Positions 10,779-18,762 of a stretch of 64,000 nt of DNA are shown piece after piece; position 1 is the first letter of the stretch, and each line of letters begins with the position of its first letter. Position numbers and translations under genes: made by a program. The stretch comes from Dyadobacter sp. CY323. GTDB lineage: Bacteria; Bacteroidota; Bacteroidia; Cytophagales; Spirosomataceae. The stretch lies in assembly GCF_021390245.1 (NCBI RefSeq), contig NZ_JAJUXH010000003.1, positions 124,001-188,000 on the forward strand. The letters run 5' to 3'. A model generated the notes under the pieces. That model ran no database searches. It was not told where the DNA came from and saw nothing but the letters and a program-made list of their open reading frames with translations.

Positions 10779-10809
10779 CAAAATTATACCCTTTTCTTAA
10801 ATTCTCAAA
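10779..10809 (-). promoter_or_regulatory. promoter of the tRNA-Tyr/Gly/Thr/tuf unit
   Basis: On the minus strand TTTG (10809-10806), a 19-nt spacer and TAATTTTG (10786-10779) give an exact match to the Bacteroidota consensus TTTG-N19-TAnnTTTG. It is the best promoter in the window. Transcription should start near 10772, upstream of tRNA-Tyr. Confidence 0.8.
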
Positions 10810-10891
10810 TTGTTTGAACAAAAAAATAAATAAAAAAATAAGGGTCTAAATGAAAGTCTCATTCAAGCCCTTATAAACAAGCATTTAGCCT

Positions 10892-11998
10892 TCAAAATAA
10901 TCTCACTCCAAAACTAAGCATGCGAACCGAAGGCCCTTTTGCATCTTGGTAAAGATTGTTAAGATCGTAATTCACGAATAAATCAGGGAACTTCCTTATT
11001 CCGATCTCTGCCGCCAATCCGTATCGCAGGTCTTCCAGGTAAAAATTCTGTCTTACATGATCCACATCCTTACTGCCTTCGCGACGAACTTTTGTATAAC
11101 TTCCAATTCTATATCCCCCATAAACTCCTGCACTGACATAGGATACAAAAGATCTGGGAAAGCTCAGTGTCGGCATAAATGATAGGTTTACATAAGGGAC
11201 GACCAGTTTACTTTTTCCCAGATTGACTTCTTTTGCCGCCTCGTCCAACACTGGCGCAAATATTACGCCGTCGACATTCTTTGTAATCGTATTATTACCA
11301 TCGAACATCATGTTGTACCAGGAGAAATCTGCGCCAAAATCGAGATGTAATCTGGCGTTTTTTCCTCTAATTATTGTGGCGCTTGCAATGTACCCCAAGC
11401 TTACGAAACGCGATCCAAACGGTTTTAAGTCATAATCCGCTTTATCGAAACCGGGAGTTGTTTCATTTGCCCCATATGCATTCAGTCCGACAGCAATATT
11501 AAACCCTTTTCTCGGGCTGGAATTTCGGGTAGATTTATAAAACCGCTTTCCAGTTCTTCGATAGGTGGAATCTGTCGACACGCTTACTTCATCATCTCTA
11601 ATCTCTACCCCTTTTGCGTTGATTGTCACTTTAGTATCTCCATCCTTGACATGAATGCCCCTGAGACCAATTCGGACGTAATCTTTTTCATCATCGTCTG
11701 ACTTCTTTTTAAGATATGCAGTTCCGTTTACTTCTTCTTTTAAGTATGTGGTATCCGCTTGCGTACTGTCGAGGCGTATTTTCAAATCTCTTAACAATGC
11801 ATTCAAATCGTACTTCATGACTTTTTCAAGTTCTTTCCTATTCTCTCCAAAAATAATCAGGCGAGTTTTGTCACCAAATGTGACAATGATTGAATCTTTG
11901 TCTGAGGGATTTTCTGTAACGATTTTGTCCGGAATATTCCCATTCGCACCGGCAAATACAAGCAACAGACTTAGTATAAGATATAATTTTGTTTTCAT
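10892..11998 (-). CDS. secreted protein with probable C-terminal outer-membrane beta-barrel
   Basis: I do not recognise a named family. The 368-aa product begins with a clear signal peptide (MKTKLYLILSLLLVFAGANG). A charged periplasmic-type region of about 150 residues follows, containing repeated DxT/V strands (VTINAKGVEIRDDEVSV). The second half (from about residue 165) has the alternating, aromatic-rich pattern of a beta-barrel, ending MLSFGVRLF, a typical C-terminal aromatic strand. It starts 2 nt after the stop of the probable anti-sigma gene, so it is the third gene of a sigma/anti-sigma/membrane-protein unit and may be a target or envelope sensor of that system. The barrel and role are inferred. 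Confidence 0.75.
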   Translation of the reverse strand: MKTKLYLILSLLLVFAGANGNIPDKIVTENPSDKDSIIVTFGDKTRLIIFGENRKELEKVMKYDLNALLRDLKIRLDSTQADTTYLKEEVNGTAYLKKKSDDDEKDYVRIGLRGIHVKDGDTKVTINAKGVEIRDDEVSVSTDSTYRRTGKRFYKSTRNSSPRKGFNIAVGLNAYGANETTPGFDKADYDLKPFGSRFVSLGYIASATIIRGKNARLHLDFGADFSWYNMMFDGNNTITKNVDGVIFAPVLDEAAKEVNLGKSKLVVPYVNLSFMPTLSFPRSFVSYVSAGVYGGYRIGSYTKVRREGSKDVDHVRQNFYLEDLRYGLAAEIGIRKFPDLFVNYDLNNLYQDAKGPSVRMLSFGVRLF

Positions 11999-12000
11999 GG

Positions 12001-12816
12001 CTAATTATAATTTATTCTTTGTTTCACACTTTGATCCTTTTCATGACCACGATCTTCCTTATTACGCAGGCGGTCATCAACCCTCGCAACCATGCTTTTT
12101 GGATTGAAACCTACCTCATCCCAATCTACGCGTTCCCCAGCTCTCGCATTTTTTAACTGACGAAATACACGCGATAATTTTGAAGCCTTAGGCTTTTCTG
12201 CAACTTCATTGTCGATTGATTCAACTTCGACCACAATAGTGATCGCTGGCTCAGCTACATTTTGGACTGTCCTAGTCGAAGCCAAAGACTCATTCCCGGG
12301 TCTTATAGATTCCACTTTTGGCAATTCCAGCACCTCAACCGATTTAACACTGCTGATCTGGTCGACCGGCTTATTTGTAACAGCTATTTCGATCTCATTT
12401 TCAGCCTCAACAATTCTCTGCTTATCAAGGGCATTTACTTCTGATACTTTCTGATTTTTAATGGGAGAATTCGATGGCCTGCTTTTTAAAACTTTGCCCT
12501 CGTCTATCGCCAGCATTACTGCATTAGAATCGCTCATCCCCTTTTCGGGCTTTTCCGCAACATTACTTTTTGCGGGCAAAACAGCAACCGTTTCTAATTT
12601 TCCAGATTTGGAGAATCGGTCTTCTCTAGTATTTTGCCATACAACATAACCTGCAACGAGGGTAATCGCAACACTTGCAGCTGCATACCAGATCCAACCG
12701 CCTCGCCGCCTAGTTTGGGTATTTTGCTGAATTTTAAGCCACGCTTTATCAGACGGTTTCTTGTCTAAATCTGTCAATCTGCGTTTAAAAAGATCATCAA
12801 CAGGATGCTTCTTCAT
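12001..12816 (-). CDS. probable membrane-anchored anti-sigma factor
   Basis: The 271-aa protein has a short cytoplasmic N-terminus with the LPSDKAW-like motif common in Bacteroidota anti-sigma factors (KKPSDKAWLKIQQ, about residues 19-31). One membrane segment follows (WIWYAAASVAITLVAGYVVW, about 42-61), then a long, low-complexity, Glu/Val/Ser-rich periplasmic part with no recognisable fold. It overlaps the 3' end of the sigma gene by 20 nt, implying translational coupling. The role follows from topology and position; it is not a direct match to a characterised protein. Confidence 0.75.
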   Translation of the reverse strand: MKKHPVDDLFKRRLTDLDKKPSDKAWLKIQQNTQTRRRGGWIWYAAASVAITLVAGYVVWQNTREDRFSKSGKLETVAVLPAKSNVAEKPEKGMSDSNAVMLAIDEGKVLKSRPSNSPIKNQKVSEVNALDKQRIVEAENEIEIAVTNKPVDQISSVKSVEVLELPKVESIRPGNESLASTRTVQNVAEPAITIVVEVESIDNEVAEKPKASKLSRVFRQLKNARAGERVDWDEVGFNPKSMVARVDDRLRNKEDRGHEKDQSVKQRINYN

Positions 12817-13387
12817 ATGCTACTTTTTTTTTATAATCATTTTCCCAATCTGAAACCATCTTTTGCAACAATGCACGTGCACGGTGTAATTGCGACTTCG
12901 ATGTACTTTCAGTAATCCCGAGCATTTGCGCGATCTCCATATGTGCGTAACCTTCGATCGCGTACAAATTAAAAACGGTACGATAGCCAACAGGCAATGT
13001 TTCGATCAGTTTTAAAAGCTCTTCTGTCTCCAAGTTCTGATCTGCATAAACATAATCCGGAATGTTATTTGCATCGTCAGATAGTGTGTCTTCCAAAATT
13101 CTTTTTTGCTTTCTTAGATATCCCAGCGCCTCGTTAACCATAATGCGACGTATCCATCCTTCGAAACTGCCATCACTGTTAAACTGGTCTATCTTGCTAA
13201 AAACTTTAAGAAAACCTTCGACCATTACATCCTCGGCCGCCATTTCATCACTTACATAGCGGAAGCATAAACCCAGCATGCGAGCGCTGTATTTATCATA
13301 AACTTGTCGTTGCGCTTTCGCGTCCGCTTTTTTTAGCGCTTTTACAAGTTGTCCTTCCTGGCTAAATAATGCTAAAATTCGACCCAT
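12797..13387 (-). CDS. ECF-type RNA polymerase sigma factor
   Basis: This is a sigma-70 family group 4 protein of 196 aa. Region 2 (about 25-95) includes YVSDEMAAEDVMVEGFLKVF and the -10-binding stretch GSFEGWIRRIMVNEALGYLR. Region 4 (about 125-185) has the helix-turn-helix GYAHMEIAQMLGITESTSKS. It overlaps the probable anti-sigma gene, which would hold it inactive at the membrane until an envelope signal arrives. It is transcribed away from murI. Its target promoters are unknown. Confidence 0.93.
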   Translation of the reverse strand: MGRILALFSQEGQLVKALKKADAKAQRQVYDKYSARMLGLCFRYVSDEMAAEDVMVEGFLKVFSKIDQFNSDGSFEGWIRRIMVNEALGYLRKQKRILEDTLSDDANNIPDYVYADQNLETEELLKLIETLPVGYRTVFNLYAIEGYAHMEIAQMLGITESTSKSQLHRARALLQKMVSDWENDYKKKVAYEEASC

Positions 13388-13433
13388 TCCATTGGTGGTT
13401 TCATTAGCAAGATGCTTATTCTTCCTGACGAGG

Positions 13434-13465
13434 TTGCACGGGTCATAAATTTTATTTTAGCTTTG
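13434..13465 (+). promoter_or_regulatory. promoter of murI
   Basis: TTG (13434-13436), a 21-nt spacer and TAGCTTTG (13458-13465) match the Bacteroidota promoter form. A start near 13472 would leave a leader of about 29 nt before the murI ATG. Confidence 0.65.
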
Positions 13466-13500
13466 AGCAAATACTTGGGAAAAGTATTAATTCTGTACTT

Positions 13501-14310
13501 ATGATTGACTCTTCTGCGCCGATTGGAATATTTGATAGTGGAATTGGCGGAATGACTGTTGCCAGCGCAGTAACCAAGCTTTTACCGCTCGAAAACACGA
13601 TTTATTTTGGCGATACTGCCCATTTGCCTTATGGCGACAAATCTACTGCTGCCATTCAGGCCTATTCGATCAAGATCTGTAATATGCTTTTGCAGCAAAA
13701 CTGTAAGCTGATTTTGATTGCCTGTAATTCTGCATCTGCAGCTGCATTTGAGCTTGTTAAAGAATATGTGGGAAGTAAAGCAAAAGTCTTTAATGTGATC
13801 GATCCTGTGGTGGATTACATTAAAGAGCATTATAATGGCAAAACGATCGGACTAATCGGAACCAAGCAAACCGTTTCCTCCAATGTTTACAAAAAGAAGG
13901 TGGACGCATTGGGAAAGAATGTCGATCTGAAATCACTGGCAACTCCATTGCTTGCTCCGATGATCGAGGAAGGATTTTTTGATAATAACATCAGTGAGAG
14001 CATTATTGCGAGCTATTTGTCAGATCCTTCACTCGCTTCGATTGAGGCATTAATTTTGGGCTGCACACATTACCCGCTGATCAAGAATCAGATTGGTAAA
14101 TATTATGGAGATAAAGTTGAAATACTCGACACCTCCGAAATTGTTGCTAATTCGCTCCGTGCCTGGCTTGAACAACATTACCTGATCAACGAAAAAGGAT
14201 CCGGTGCTCGACAATTTTATGTTTCCGACTACACTCTTTCATTTGAGCAATCCACGGAGATATTTTTTGGACGACAAATACAGCTGGCGCATTACCCACT
14301 TTGGGAATGA
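13501..14310 (+). CDS. murI: glutamate racemase
   Basis: This cytoplasmic enzyme interconverts L- and D-glutamate and supplies D-Glu for peptidoglycan. It has 269 aa. The N-terminal IGIFDSGIGGMTV is diagnostic, and both catalytic cysteines are in place: IACNSASA in the first half and LGCTHYPLI in the second. PYGDKS is also conserved. It is monocistronic, divergent from the sigma-factor gene, and its stop codon abuts the end of the convergent glycosidase gene with no intergenic space. Confidence 0.96.
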   Translation: MIDSSAPIGIFDSGIGGMTVASAVTKLLPLENTIYFGDTAHLPYGDKSTAAIQAYSIKICNMLLQQNCKLILIACNSASAAAFELVKEYVGSKAKVFNVIDPVVDYIKEHYNGKTIGLIGTKQTVSSNVYKKKVDALGKNVDLKSLATPLLAPMIEEGFFDNNISESIIASYLSDPSLASIEALILGCTHYPLIKNQIGKYYGDKVEILDTSEIVANSLRAWLEQHYLINEKGSGARQFYVSDYTLSFEQSTEIFFGRQIQLAHYPLWE

Positions 14311-16836
14311 TCAGTAATAGATAAATCGGATTGGGCCGAGCAGACCAGAAGGCATCGGCTCCCATTTTAGCGCATCAAACTTCTTATATGTAATATCTAC
14401 GATATTGATATCTTTGAATTTCTTCCAGTCGGGTGTTAGCTTATCTCGCAGACGCATATAATTCGCAGATAAGTTCGTCACTTCAATTTCCAGTATATTA
14501 TCCTTTTGCTTCAAAATCTCGGAATAAAGAGGCAACTGATATGGAATGCACCAGGCTGTACCTATTTCTCTCCCATTTAATTTAACTTTTGCTGTTTCTC
14601 TGACATCTCCAAGATCTAACATTTTCGCGTTTCTGAAAACATCCTCTGGAACATCAAAACGAAGTGAGTAAGATGCTGTTCCGGAAAAATACTCTGCCGA
14701 ATCCGGTAGTGAGGCCCAGGATTGTAATTTAGAGAATTTAGCGTCTGCAGGAAGCGTGGGCTTTCCATTTAAGAACTTCAATTTCCAATCGCCAGAAATC
14801 TCAAAGTACTTTTCAGGCTCATCCGTGAACAAAAACTCTGACGCATCCGCACCATCTTGCAGGAAAACCGATTTTCCAGGCGGTAACGATAAGAAAAATT
14901 CATTACCCTTCTTCCCTTTTCGATAACTGAGCAAAGATTCCCCGGTCATGGGATCGTCTTTGGAAAAAGTCCCCGTCGTCCCAAGCCGCAGCCAGCCTTC
15001 ATTAAATTGATCTCCCAGATTTGTAATGAAGTACATTGTACCACCGTTTCGTATTTTCTTTCGGATAAAGCTCAACCCGTTTTTTGCCAGGTCCGTTTCC
15101 CGGACAACACCGTTTGAGGTAAGATCTTTTCCAAGATTGGCGGAGATTCTCACATTGCCTTTTTTTATCAGCGCATTTAATGTCTTATCAAATTGCTGTT
15201 GATGTTGTTGGTGATTCCCATAGCCCGTCGCATTCGACGGCGATTTTTCCTCGAAAATGATTTTGCCCCCAGCATCGGCCAGGCGTTTTAGCTCATTTAA
15301 TGTCTCGGCCGACATGTAAGTGCTGGACGGGATGAGCAAAGTCTTATAGGTAGTGCTACCGGAATTGAGTAATCCATTTTTGTCAAGAGACAATTTCCGT
15401 AGCTGTAAGTCGGAGACGTAGTCGAAAGCATATCCCTCCTTCCAAAGTTTTTGGGCTAATTTCCCAAATGGCAAATCCAGTAGCCAGCGATCGACATGAT
15501 GTACTTCCAGCAAATGCACATCGCCCGAAGACTTCGCTTTTGTAGCCCACAAATCCTGGATGGGGAAATATACCAACACATCATTATCCGGCTTACTGTT
15601 TTGCAGCAAAGTTTGGCACCGCTGCACATATTCATTTAGCAGATGAAATTGATCGGCAAAATGGGACGTTTTACCAAAATTGGTTGATGCATAAAATAAC
15701 CAACCCGGGTAAGCTTCTTTTTCAGGTGAATAGGTGGTGCCATGATAAAAGATATGGTTAATGCCGGCTACAAACAACTCGTCAACCTGCGGCTTGATCT
15801 GCGATAGCGAGACTTTAAAATGATTCGCTAACCACGTGCCGGTTTCAGAGCTAACTAATTTTTTCCCGCTGAAATTGGCTGCAGAAGACGCAAACTTCAT
15901 GGCCAGCGGATTGGGTGTTCCAAATTGATCTATAGAATAATCAGGGTCGACACGCACGCCAGGAATCGGAAAACGGCTGGATCCAAATGACTCTGTTTCG
16001 GGAATGTCTGCGGCGTCATACAGATCCAAAAGGTTGCCAGGTGAACCGTGAGCTTGATATCTGGTAAGAAATCCATGTTTCTTACTCCACTTCGTCCAAG
16101 GTTTAGCATATCGCTCAAGGAGAAGTTCGGATAAAGTCTGATGATAGTCGATCCGCACCAGTTCGGCAGCAGCATTATTTGTTGAGTCTATTAATAATGC
16201 GAATTGTTTATCAAGATCATATCCTCGCATCTCTTTGAACTTTTCGAGAAAGTCATTTGTCCAGTTAGCACCGTAAGCCTCATACGAGTCCATATACATA
16301 GATCTTGGTCTGTTCAAAACGCTGGAAAAAGCTGAGTCAAACCTCGTCAGGTATTTCGACATCGCATCCGAGTGAAAAGGATCGAGTACCAGACCTTCGC
16401 CACCCGGGGCGGCTCTCTTTACTTTTTGATTTGTAGGGTTGACAAGCATCTGACCATCTTTCAAAATCATATTTCTTGCAGCCAGATCAGCCGTAACATT
16501 AGGTCCGCCGAAAGGCCATCCAGTTCCCGTAGTCAAATCCACACCCAGCCCAAGTCGCTGTCCTTCCTTCACTGTAAATTGCATTACATCGAGCCACTGG
16601 GGACTCAGGAAACGGATCGATGCTGATTCATTTCCTTTAACACCATAAATGGGAATAATATGAACGCCACCCAGGCCGGACTTTTTAAAAAACTGCAATT
16701 GGGCAGAAATATCCTGTTTCGTCACTTCGCTCCCCATCCACCACCAATAAGTCCATGGTTTTGCTGTGGAGATATCCTGTGCAGATAGAAATGCACATTG
16801 TAAGAACACAATGGAAAAAAGAAGGCTCCTCTTCAT
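14311..16836 (-). CDS. secreted GH106-like glycoside hydrolase
   Basis: The 841-aa protein has a signal peptide (MKRSLLFSIVFLQCAFLSA) and begins with PWTYWWWMGSEVTKQDISAQ then GGVHIIPIYG, the hallmark start of GH106-like (alpha-L-rhamnosidase related) enzymes. A TIM-barrel-like region follows, then Rossmann-like segments (DVLVYFPIQDLW) and a C-terminal galactose-binding-like beta-sandwich (YSLRFDVPEDVFRNAKML). It is shorter than characterised GH106 rhamnosidases, which exceed 1,000 aa. Substrate is uncertain; rhamnose-containing plant pectin is one possibility. No SusC/SusD genes or other glycosidases are adjacent, so it is not in an obvious polysaccharide-utilisation locus. Confidence 0.8.
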   Translation of the reverse strand: MKRSLLFSIVFLQCAFLSAQDISTAKPWTYWWWMGSEVTKQDISAQLQFFKKSGLGGVHIIPIYGVKGNESASIRFLSPQWLDVMQFTVKEGQRLGLGVDLTTGTGWPFGGPNVTADLAARNMILKDGQMLVNPTNQKVKRAAPGGEGLVLDPFHSDAMSKYLTRFDSAFSSVLNRPRSMYMDSYEAYGANWTNDFLEKFKEMRGYDLDKQFALLIDSTNNAAAELVRIDYHQTLSELLLERYAKPWTKWSKKHGFLTRYQAHGSPGNLLDLYDAADIPETESFGSSRFPIPGVRVDPDYSIDQFGTPNPLAMKFASSAANFSGKKLVSSETGTWLANHFKVSLSQIKPQVDELFVAGINHIFYHGTTYSPEKEAYPGWLFYASTNFGKTSHFADQFHLLNEYVQRCQTLLQNSKPDNDVLVYFPIQDLWATKAKSSGDVHLLEVHHVDRWLLDLPFGKLAQKLWKEGYAFDYVSDLQLRKLSLDKNGLLNSGSTTYKTLLIPSSTYMSAETLNELKRLADAGGKIIFEEKSPSNATGYGNHQQHQQQFDKTLNALIKKGNVRISANLGKDLTSNGVVRETDLAKNGLSFIRKKIRNGGTMYFITNLGDQFNEGWLRLGTTGTFSKDDPMTGESLLSYRKGKKGNEFFLSLPPGKSVFLQDGADASEFLFTDEPEKYFEISGDWKLKFLNGKPTLPADAKFSKLQSWASLPDSAEYFSGTASYSLRFDVPEDVFRNAKMLDLGDVRETAKVKLNGREIGTAWCIPYQLPLYSEILKQKDNILEIEVTNLSANYMRLRDKLTPDWKKFKDINIVDITYKKFDALKWEPMPSGLLGPIRFIYY

Positions 16837-16918
16837 CTTTTATTGTTTTTGAGTAAAGTCCGCAGATTATTTTTCTACGCTTAGATCTTGCATTTTCTTA
16901 CCGATCATAACCTATAAA

Positions 16919-16947
16919 AAAAGCGGAACCGGTCTGGTTTCGCTTTT
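16919..16947 (-). terminator. terminator of the act-cox respiratory operon
   Basis: A 12-position stem (AAAAGCGGAACC / GGTTTCGCTTTT, one G-T pair) with a 5-nt loop is followed on the minus strand by seven T residues. It lies 26 nt after the last gene of the operon. The plus-strand side also has a short T-run. Confidence 0.8.
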
Positions 16948-16972
16948 CTGTGATCTGTCAATATCTAAATGC

Positions 16973-17248
16973 TTATAAAGCCTGCTTCACCCGCGCTGAA
17001 ATAAAGTTACGTTCCTGCTGATATTTCTTACTGCGACGATACCAAAGATATCCGATAACCGCAACAAGCAGGTATGGCATCACGAAGAGAAACATGATAC
17101 CTGTATTCAAACCTACGCCTACGTTATTTCTTCCATTACCCATTGAACTTTCTACCGAACCGCGGCACATTGCGCATTGCGCCCACGACTCGCTTCCCAG
17201 CATGATGAATCCGAGAATCAAAATTGATATGATCAAAAGCTTTTTCAT
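16973..17248 (-). CDS. small membrane protein with periplasmic CxxC, last gene of the respiratory operon
   Basis: The 91-aa product has a signal peptide-like N-terminus (MKKLLIISILILGFIMLGSESWA), then QCAMCRGSVESSMGNG with a CxxC pair, then one membrane segment (GIMFLFVMPYLLVAVIGYLW) and a basic end (YRRSKK). The start ATG overlaps the stop of the DUF420 gene (ATGA). I know similar short proteins only as conserved hypotheticals near cytochrome oxidase genes in Bacteroidota. A periplasmic CxxC at the end of an oxidase operon suggests metal or thiol handling during CuA or CuB assembly, but this is inference. Confidence 0.75.
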   Translation of the reverse strand: MKKLLIISILILGFIMLGSESWAQCAMCRGSVESSMGNGRNNVGVGLNTGIMFLFVMPYLLVAVIGYLWYRRSKKYQQERNFISARVKQAL

Positions 17249-17784
17249 ACGTAATATGGACTAATCATTAAATAAACGACAACTCCGCTAATACTGACAT
17301 ACAGCCAAATTGGCAATGCCCATTTTACGGCCTTTCTGTGCTGACCGATTTGATTCGTATACCCGAAATATACAGCTCTAAGCACAAACCAAACTACTCC
17401 AATCGACAATAAGATATGTGATATTAGCAGAAAATAATAAATAGGTCTAAGGAAACCTTCCCCACCAAATGTGGTTGACTCGTTAGAAATGTGATACAGA
17501 ATGTAACAAACCAAAAACACTGCTCCAAGCAAAAACGCCCCTGTCATTGTCTTTCGGTGGGCGATCACGTTTTTAGTCTTGACAAAATAAAATCCAAGAA
17601 TGAGTAAAATTGCCGTTAGAGAATTGATTATACCTATCAGATGTGGCAAAACCTTCGTCCATTCTCCCAGATAAATCTTTTGCCGTAATCCTAGCATAAC
17701 CGCAACTGCCAATGGTATCGCAATTGCAAGAATATTAATTATACGCTCGTATTTTGGCTTTTTTTCGATGATCAATGTCGCCAT
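17245..17784 (-). CDS. DUF420 family membrane protein
   Basis: The 179-aa protein has about five membrane segments and the conserved histidines typical of DUF420 (HLIGIINS, AHRKTMTGAF, ILYHISNES, HRKAVKWALP). DUF420 proteins are found beside cytochrome c oxidase genes and are thought to assist oxidase assembly or heme/copper delivery; the precise role is not established. It lies 2 nt after the SCO-like gene and overlaps the downstream small gene by 4 nt, so it is translated as part of the oxidase operon. Confidence 0.85.
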   Translation of the reverse strand: MATLIIEKKPKYERIINILAIAIPLAVAVMLGLRQKIYLGEWTKVLPHLIGIINSLTAILLILGFYFVKTKNVIAHRKTMTGAFLLGAVFLVCYILYHISNESTTFGGEGFLRPIYYFLLISHILLSIGVVWFVLRAVYFGYTNQIGQHRKAVKWALPIWLYVSISGVVVYLMISPYYV

Positions 17785-17786
17785 GA

Positions 17787-18392
17787 CTATTTTTTGCTTG
17801 TTTTTGTCTCGTAATCCAGGATTTTGATTTCCGCCATTAACCGGTCCGTTTCCGCCTCAATACTTCCATCATAAAAACCTCTTACAAAACCTTCATTATC
17901 AATTAGTACGAGCCTGGAATCTCTCCCAATTTGAACGTTCCCTTCACTTTCCAAACAATCGCTAAGACCTTTCGCCTGAACAATCACTTTCCATCCGTCT
18001 TTCCCCATTGAATCCGGTAATTTTCCATTTAGCGTCGGCTCTTTGTCTGTTATAGTCAAAACACCAAGTTGGGGTATTCCCTTTTGCAATGCAACAATTC
18101 GTTCCAGCTGGGACAGCACTGCCTGGCAATGATCGTCGCAAGATGCAGGCAGGGTACTAACTACAGTTAGTCTTTTGTCTATTCCAACACCGTTCAATTG
18201 CGGACATATACTACCGATTTTTCGAAAAAGCGTATCACCATTTTGGACGATTACATTCCCCTGTAAATCTTTTGACGGGAAAAAATAAGGTAAGATGTAG
18301 TGATTTTTAGCGAAAAAATTCAGGTACGCAAAAATCAAAGCCGGAATTACTAATGTGACGATCAGTAATCCGGCTTTGGAAAAGTTCTTCAT
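17787..18392 (-). CDS. SCO1/SenC-like copper-assembly protein
   Basis: This is a membrane-anchored thioredoxin-fold protein of 201 aa. It has an N-terminal anchor (AGLLIVTLVIPALIFAYLNF) and the SCO-type CxxxC motif in PASCDDHCQA (about residue 80), which in the family binds copper for the CuA centre of subunit II. The C-terminal segment DSRLVLIDNEGFVRGFYDG is typical. The third copper ligand, a histidine usually found a few residues before the LID segment, is not evident (GRDSRLVLID), so copper affinity or redox function may differ. It lies between subunit IV and DUF420. Confidence 0.85.
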   Translation of the reverse strand: MKNFSKAGLLIVTLVIPALIFAYLNFFAKNHYILPYFFPSKDLQGNVIVQNGDTLFRKIGSICPQLNGVGIDKRLTVVSTLPASCDDHCQAVLSQLERIVALQKGIPQLGVLTITDKEPTLNGKLPDSMGKDGWKVIVQAKGLSDCLESEGNVQIGRDSRLVLIDNEGFVRGFYDGSIEAETDRLMAEIKILDYETKTSKK

Positions 18393-18398
18393 TTAATG

Positions 18399-18734
18399 TT
18401 AGCCAAAAATCGCGTCAAAAATCGCATTACCTTCCAGCATCAATGCCAGGATCAGCCATGCAACGAAGACGATGGGTACCAATATACTCCAGATTAACGA
18501 TTTCGTTTCGTGTTTCAAGTGCATGAATTCACCGACGATATAAAACGCTTTGACGATCGTCATTACAATAAACACCGAAACCTTGAGTGTTCCGTGGGGA
18601 ACTGTAAAGGCAATAACAAATTCCAGTGCTGTTAAAATAAGCAAGATCCAGAATGTTTTCCATATTGCCTTGCGTTGCTCTGCGCCAGCATTAGGATCTT
18701 GATTATGAACATGGTGATGGTGTACTTCTGCCAT
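18399..18734 (-). CDS. cytochrome c oxidase subunit IV-type protein
   Basis: The 111-aa protein has a histidine-rich N-terminus (MAEVHHHHVHNQDPN) and three membrane segments, the topology of the prokaryotic oxidase subunit IV family (CoxD/CyoD type). The segment FMHLKHETKSLIW is characteristic. It follows the larger subunit III gene by 28 nt. Subunit IV helps stabilise the catalytic core; it carries no cofactor. Confidence 0.88.
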   Translation of the reverse strand: MAEVHHHHVHNQDPNAGAEQRKAIWKTFWILLILTALEFVIAFTVPHGTLKVSVFIVMTIVKAFYIVGEFMHLKHETKSLIWSILVPIVFVAWLILALMLEGNAIFDAIFG

Positions 18735-18762
18735 TTTACTTCGTATTTATATGCTGAATAGT

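Noticed and set aside
10486-10821. 111-aa minus-strand ORF across the tRNA-Gly/Tyr region
   Set aside because: It reads straight through two tRNAs and the promoter region, so it is not a protein gene.
12209-12649. Plus-strand ORFs opposite the anti-sigma gene
   Set aside because: They mirror its low-complexity region and lack any start or family signal.
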